Assembly: GCF_000689255.1 (NCBI RefSeq)
Contig: NZ_HG964446.1
Span: 62,001-126,000, forward strand
Origin: Mycobacterium triplex
Lineage (GTDB): Bacteria > Actinomycetota > Actinomycetes > Mycobacteriales > Mycobacteriaceae
DNA length: 64,000 bases
Direction of reading: 5' to 3'
Part shown: one piece after another, positions 62,804 to 64,000 of the stretch
Layout: the number at the start of each line of letters is the position of its first letter
How positions within the stretch are numbered: the stretch's first letter is position 1
Notes under the pieces: generated by a model
Told to the model about the DNA's origin: nothing
The model's database searches: none
Seen by the model: the letters and a program-made list of their open reading frames with translations, nothing else
Made by a program: the position numbers and the translations under genes

Positions 62804-64000
62804 CGACGACCAAAGAGCCCGACCACTCCACCAAGGGCAAGCTCAACATGGCCGAGGTGCTCGAGATCTTCACCGCAAGCGGCGGGCACCCGCTGAAGTT
62901 CACCGCTTACGACGGCAGCACCGCCGGAAGCACGGACGCCACACTCGGCCTGGATCTGTGTTCGCCGCGAGGGGCGACCTACCTCGCGACCGCGCCCGGC
63001 GAACTGGGCATCGCCCGCGCGTACGTCTCGGGTGACCTGCAGCCACACGGCGTGCACCCCGCCGACCCCTACGAGCTGCTCAGGATGCTGGCCGACCGGG
63101 TGGATTTCAAACGGCCGTCGGCGTGGACCCTGGCTCAGGTGGTCCGCTCGATCGGAATCGAGCATTTGGTCCCGATCGCACCGCCGGCGCTGGAAACGCC
63201 GCCCCGCTGGCGCCGGTTCGCAGAAGGGTTGTTGCACAGCAAGTCCCGCGACGCGGGAGCGATCCACCACCACTACGACGTGTCCAACACGTTCTACGAA
63301 TGGGTGCTGGGACCGTCGATGACCTACACCTGCGCGGTGTATCCGGACGCCGACGCGACGCTGGAAGAGGCGCAAGACAACAAGTACCGGCTGATTTTCG
63401 AGAAGCTACGGCTGCAACCGGGTGACCGGCTGCTCGACGTGGGATGCGGCTGGGGCGGCATGGTGCGCTACGCCGCCCGCCACGGGGTGCGGGCAATCGG
63501 CGCCACCCTGTCTGCCGAACAGGCGAAGTGGGCGCAACAAGCGATCGAGGACCAAGGTCTGTCCGACCTTGCCGAGGTGCGCCACTCCGACTACCGCGAT
63601 GTGCTGGAGTCCGGCTTTGACGCCGTCTCGTCGATCGGGCTGACCGAGCACGTCGGGGTGAAGAACTACCGCGCCTACTTCGGTTTCCTGAAGTCGAAGT
63701 TGCGCACCGGCGGTCTGCTGCTCAATCACTGCATCACCCGCCACGACAACGAGCAGCACACGTTCGCCGGCGGCTTCACCGACCGATACGTCTTCCCCGA
63801 CGGGGAGTTGACCGGTTCCGGCCGCATCATGGTCGACATCCAGGACACGGGTTTCGAGGTGCTGCACACCGAGAACTTCCGCCACCACTACGCGATGACG
63901 TTGCGCGACTGGTGCCGCAACCTCGTCGAGCACTGGGACGATGCGGTTGAGGAAGTGGGTCTGCCCGTCGCCAAGGTGTGGGGCCTGTACATGGCCGCAT
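62800..64000 (+). CDS. cyclopropane-fatty-acyl-phospholipid synthase family methyltransferase (Rv3720 homologue), cut by the window end
   Basis: The first 400 residues of a CFA-synthase-type enzyme that transfers a methyl or methylene group from SAM to double bonds of phospholipid acyl chains. Seen are the N-terminal domain of the longer CFA type, then HHHYDVSNTFYEWVLGPSMTYTCAVY, the SAM loop LLDVGCGWGGM, TLSAEQAKWA, and SIGLTEHVGVKNY. FAGGFTDRYVFPDGEL is the typical late motif. The ATG overlaps the preceding stop (ATGA), so it is made together with the flavoprotein. Only the C-terminal end is missing; full-length relatives have about 420 residues. Confidence 0.93.
   Translation, partial: MTTTKEPDHSTKGKLNMAEVLEIFTASGGHPLKFTAYDGSTAGSTDATLGLDLCSPRGATYLATAPGELGIARAYVSGDLQPHGVHPADPYELLRMLADRVDFKRPSAWTLAQVVRSIGIEHLVPIAPPALETPPRWRRFAEGLLHSKSRDAGAIHHHYDVSNTFYEWVLGPSMTYTCAVYPDADATLEEAQDNKYRLIFEKLRLQPGDRLLDVGCGWGGMVRYAARHGVRAIGATLSAEQAKWAQQAIEDQGLSDLAEVRHSDYRDVLESGFDAVSSIGLTEHVGVKNYRAYFGFLKSKLRTGGLLLNHCITRHDNEQHTFAGGFTDRYVFPDGELTGSGRIMVDIQDTGFEVLHTENFRHHYAMTLRDWCRNLVEHWDDAVEEVGLPVAKVWGLYMAA

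Overview
The window comes from a high-GC actinobacterium that is clearly a Mycobacterium, most likely a slow-growing non-tuberculous species. The gene order follows the M. tuberculosis Rv3698-Rv3720 block almost gene for gene: Rv3698, Rv3699, egtE-D-C-B-A, Rv3705c, the proline-rich Rv3705A/Rv3706c pair, Rv3707c, asd, ask, leuA, a DnaQ-like exonuclease, murT-gatD, recR, a YbaB-family gene, the amidase ami1, then Rv3718c, Rv3719 and Rv3720. The tandem PPE genes are also a mycobacterial hallmark. The species cannot be fixed from sequence alone.

Layout. 1-2353: a possible gene edge, a glutamate-cysteine-ligase-like protein and a SAM methyltransferase. 2433-7903 (minus): the ergothioneine operon egtABCDE, with every junction overlapping by 1 to 4 bases. 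8062-11413 (minus): a secreted PknH-sensor-like protein, a small-subunit catalase not in the M. tuberculosis order, and two paralogous membrane proteins rich in His and Gly-Pro. 11829-16203: three tandem PPE genes with copied promoters, near-identical ends and divergent beta-rich middles, plus decayed PPE start remnants between copies. 16236-19515 (minus): a secreted Cys-rich protein, an unrecognised 498-residue protein and the Rv3707c homologue. 19523-21847 (minus): asd and ask. 22015-23957: leuA behind a leucine leader peptide and attenuator-like hairpins. 23959-29230: housekeeping genes for DNA repair and cell wall (dnaQ-like, murT/gatD, recR, YbaB, ami1).

29737-60904 is the centrepiece: a single gene of about 31.2 kb for a non-ribosomal peptide synthetase of about 10,388 residues (about 1.1 MDa), inserted between ami1 and the Rv3718c homologue. 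Its order is Cs-A-T / C-A-T-E / C-A-T / C-A-T-E / C-A-T / C-A-T-E / C-A-T / C-A(MT)-T-TE. This predicts an eight-residue, probably N-acylated peptide with alternating L and D residues and a terminal N-methyl-Thr-like residue. The selectivity-pocket strings fall into only three classes, so the peptide should be repetitive. The reading frame is broken once, by one extra T in a TTTT run at 30712-30715 inside the starter condensation domain, so the gene is either frameshifted or carries a sequencing error. No MbtH-like protein, acyl-AMP ligase, exporter or regulator lies beside it in this window.

60908-64000: an SRPBCC protein (minus), then a coupled FAD oxidoreductase and cyclopropane-synthase-type lipid methyltransferase, the last one cut by the window end. 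I saw no tRNA, rRNA, CRISPR array, insertion sequence or phage gene.
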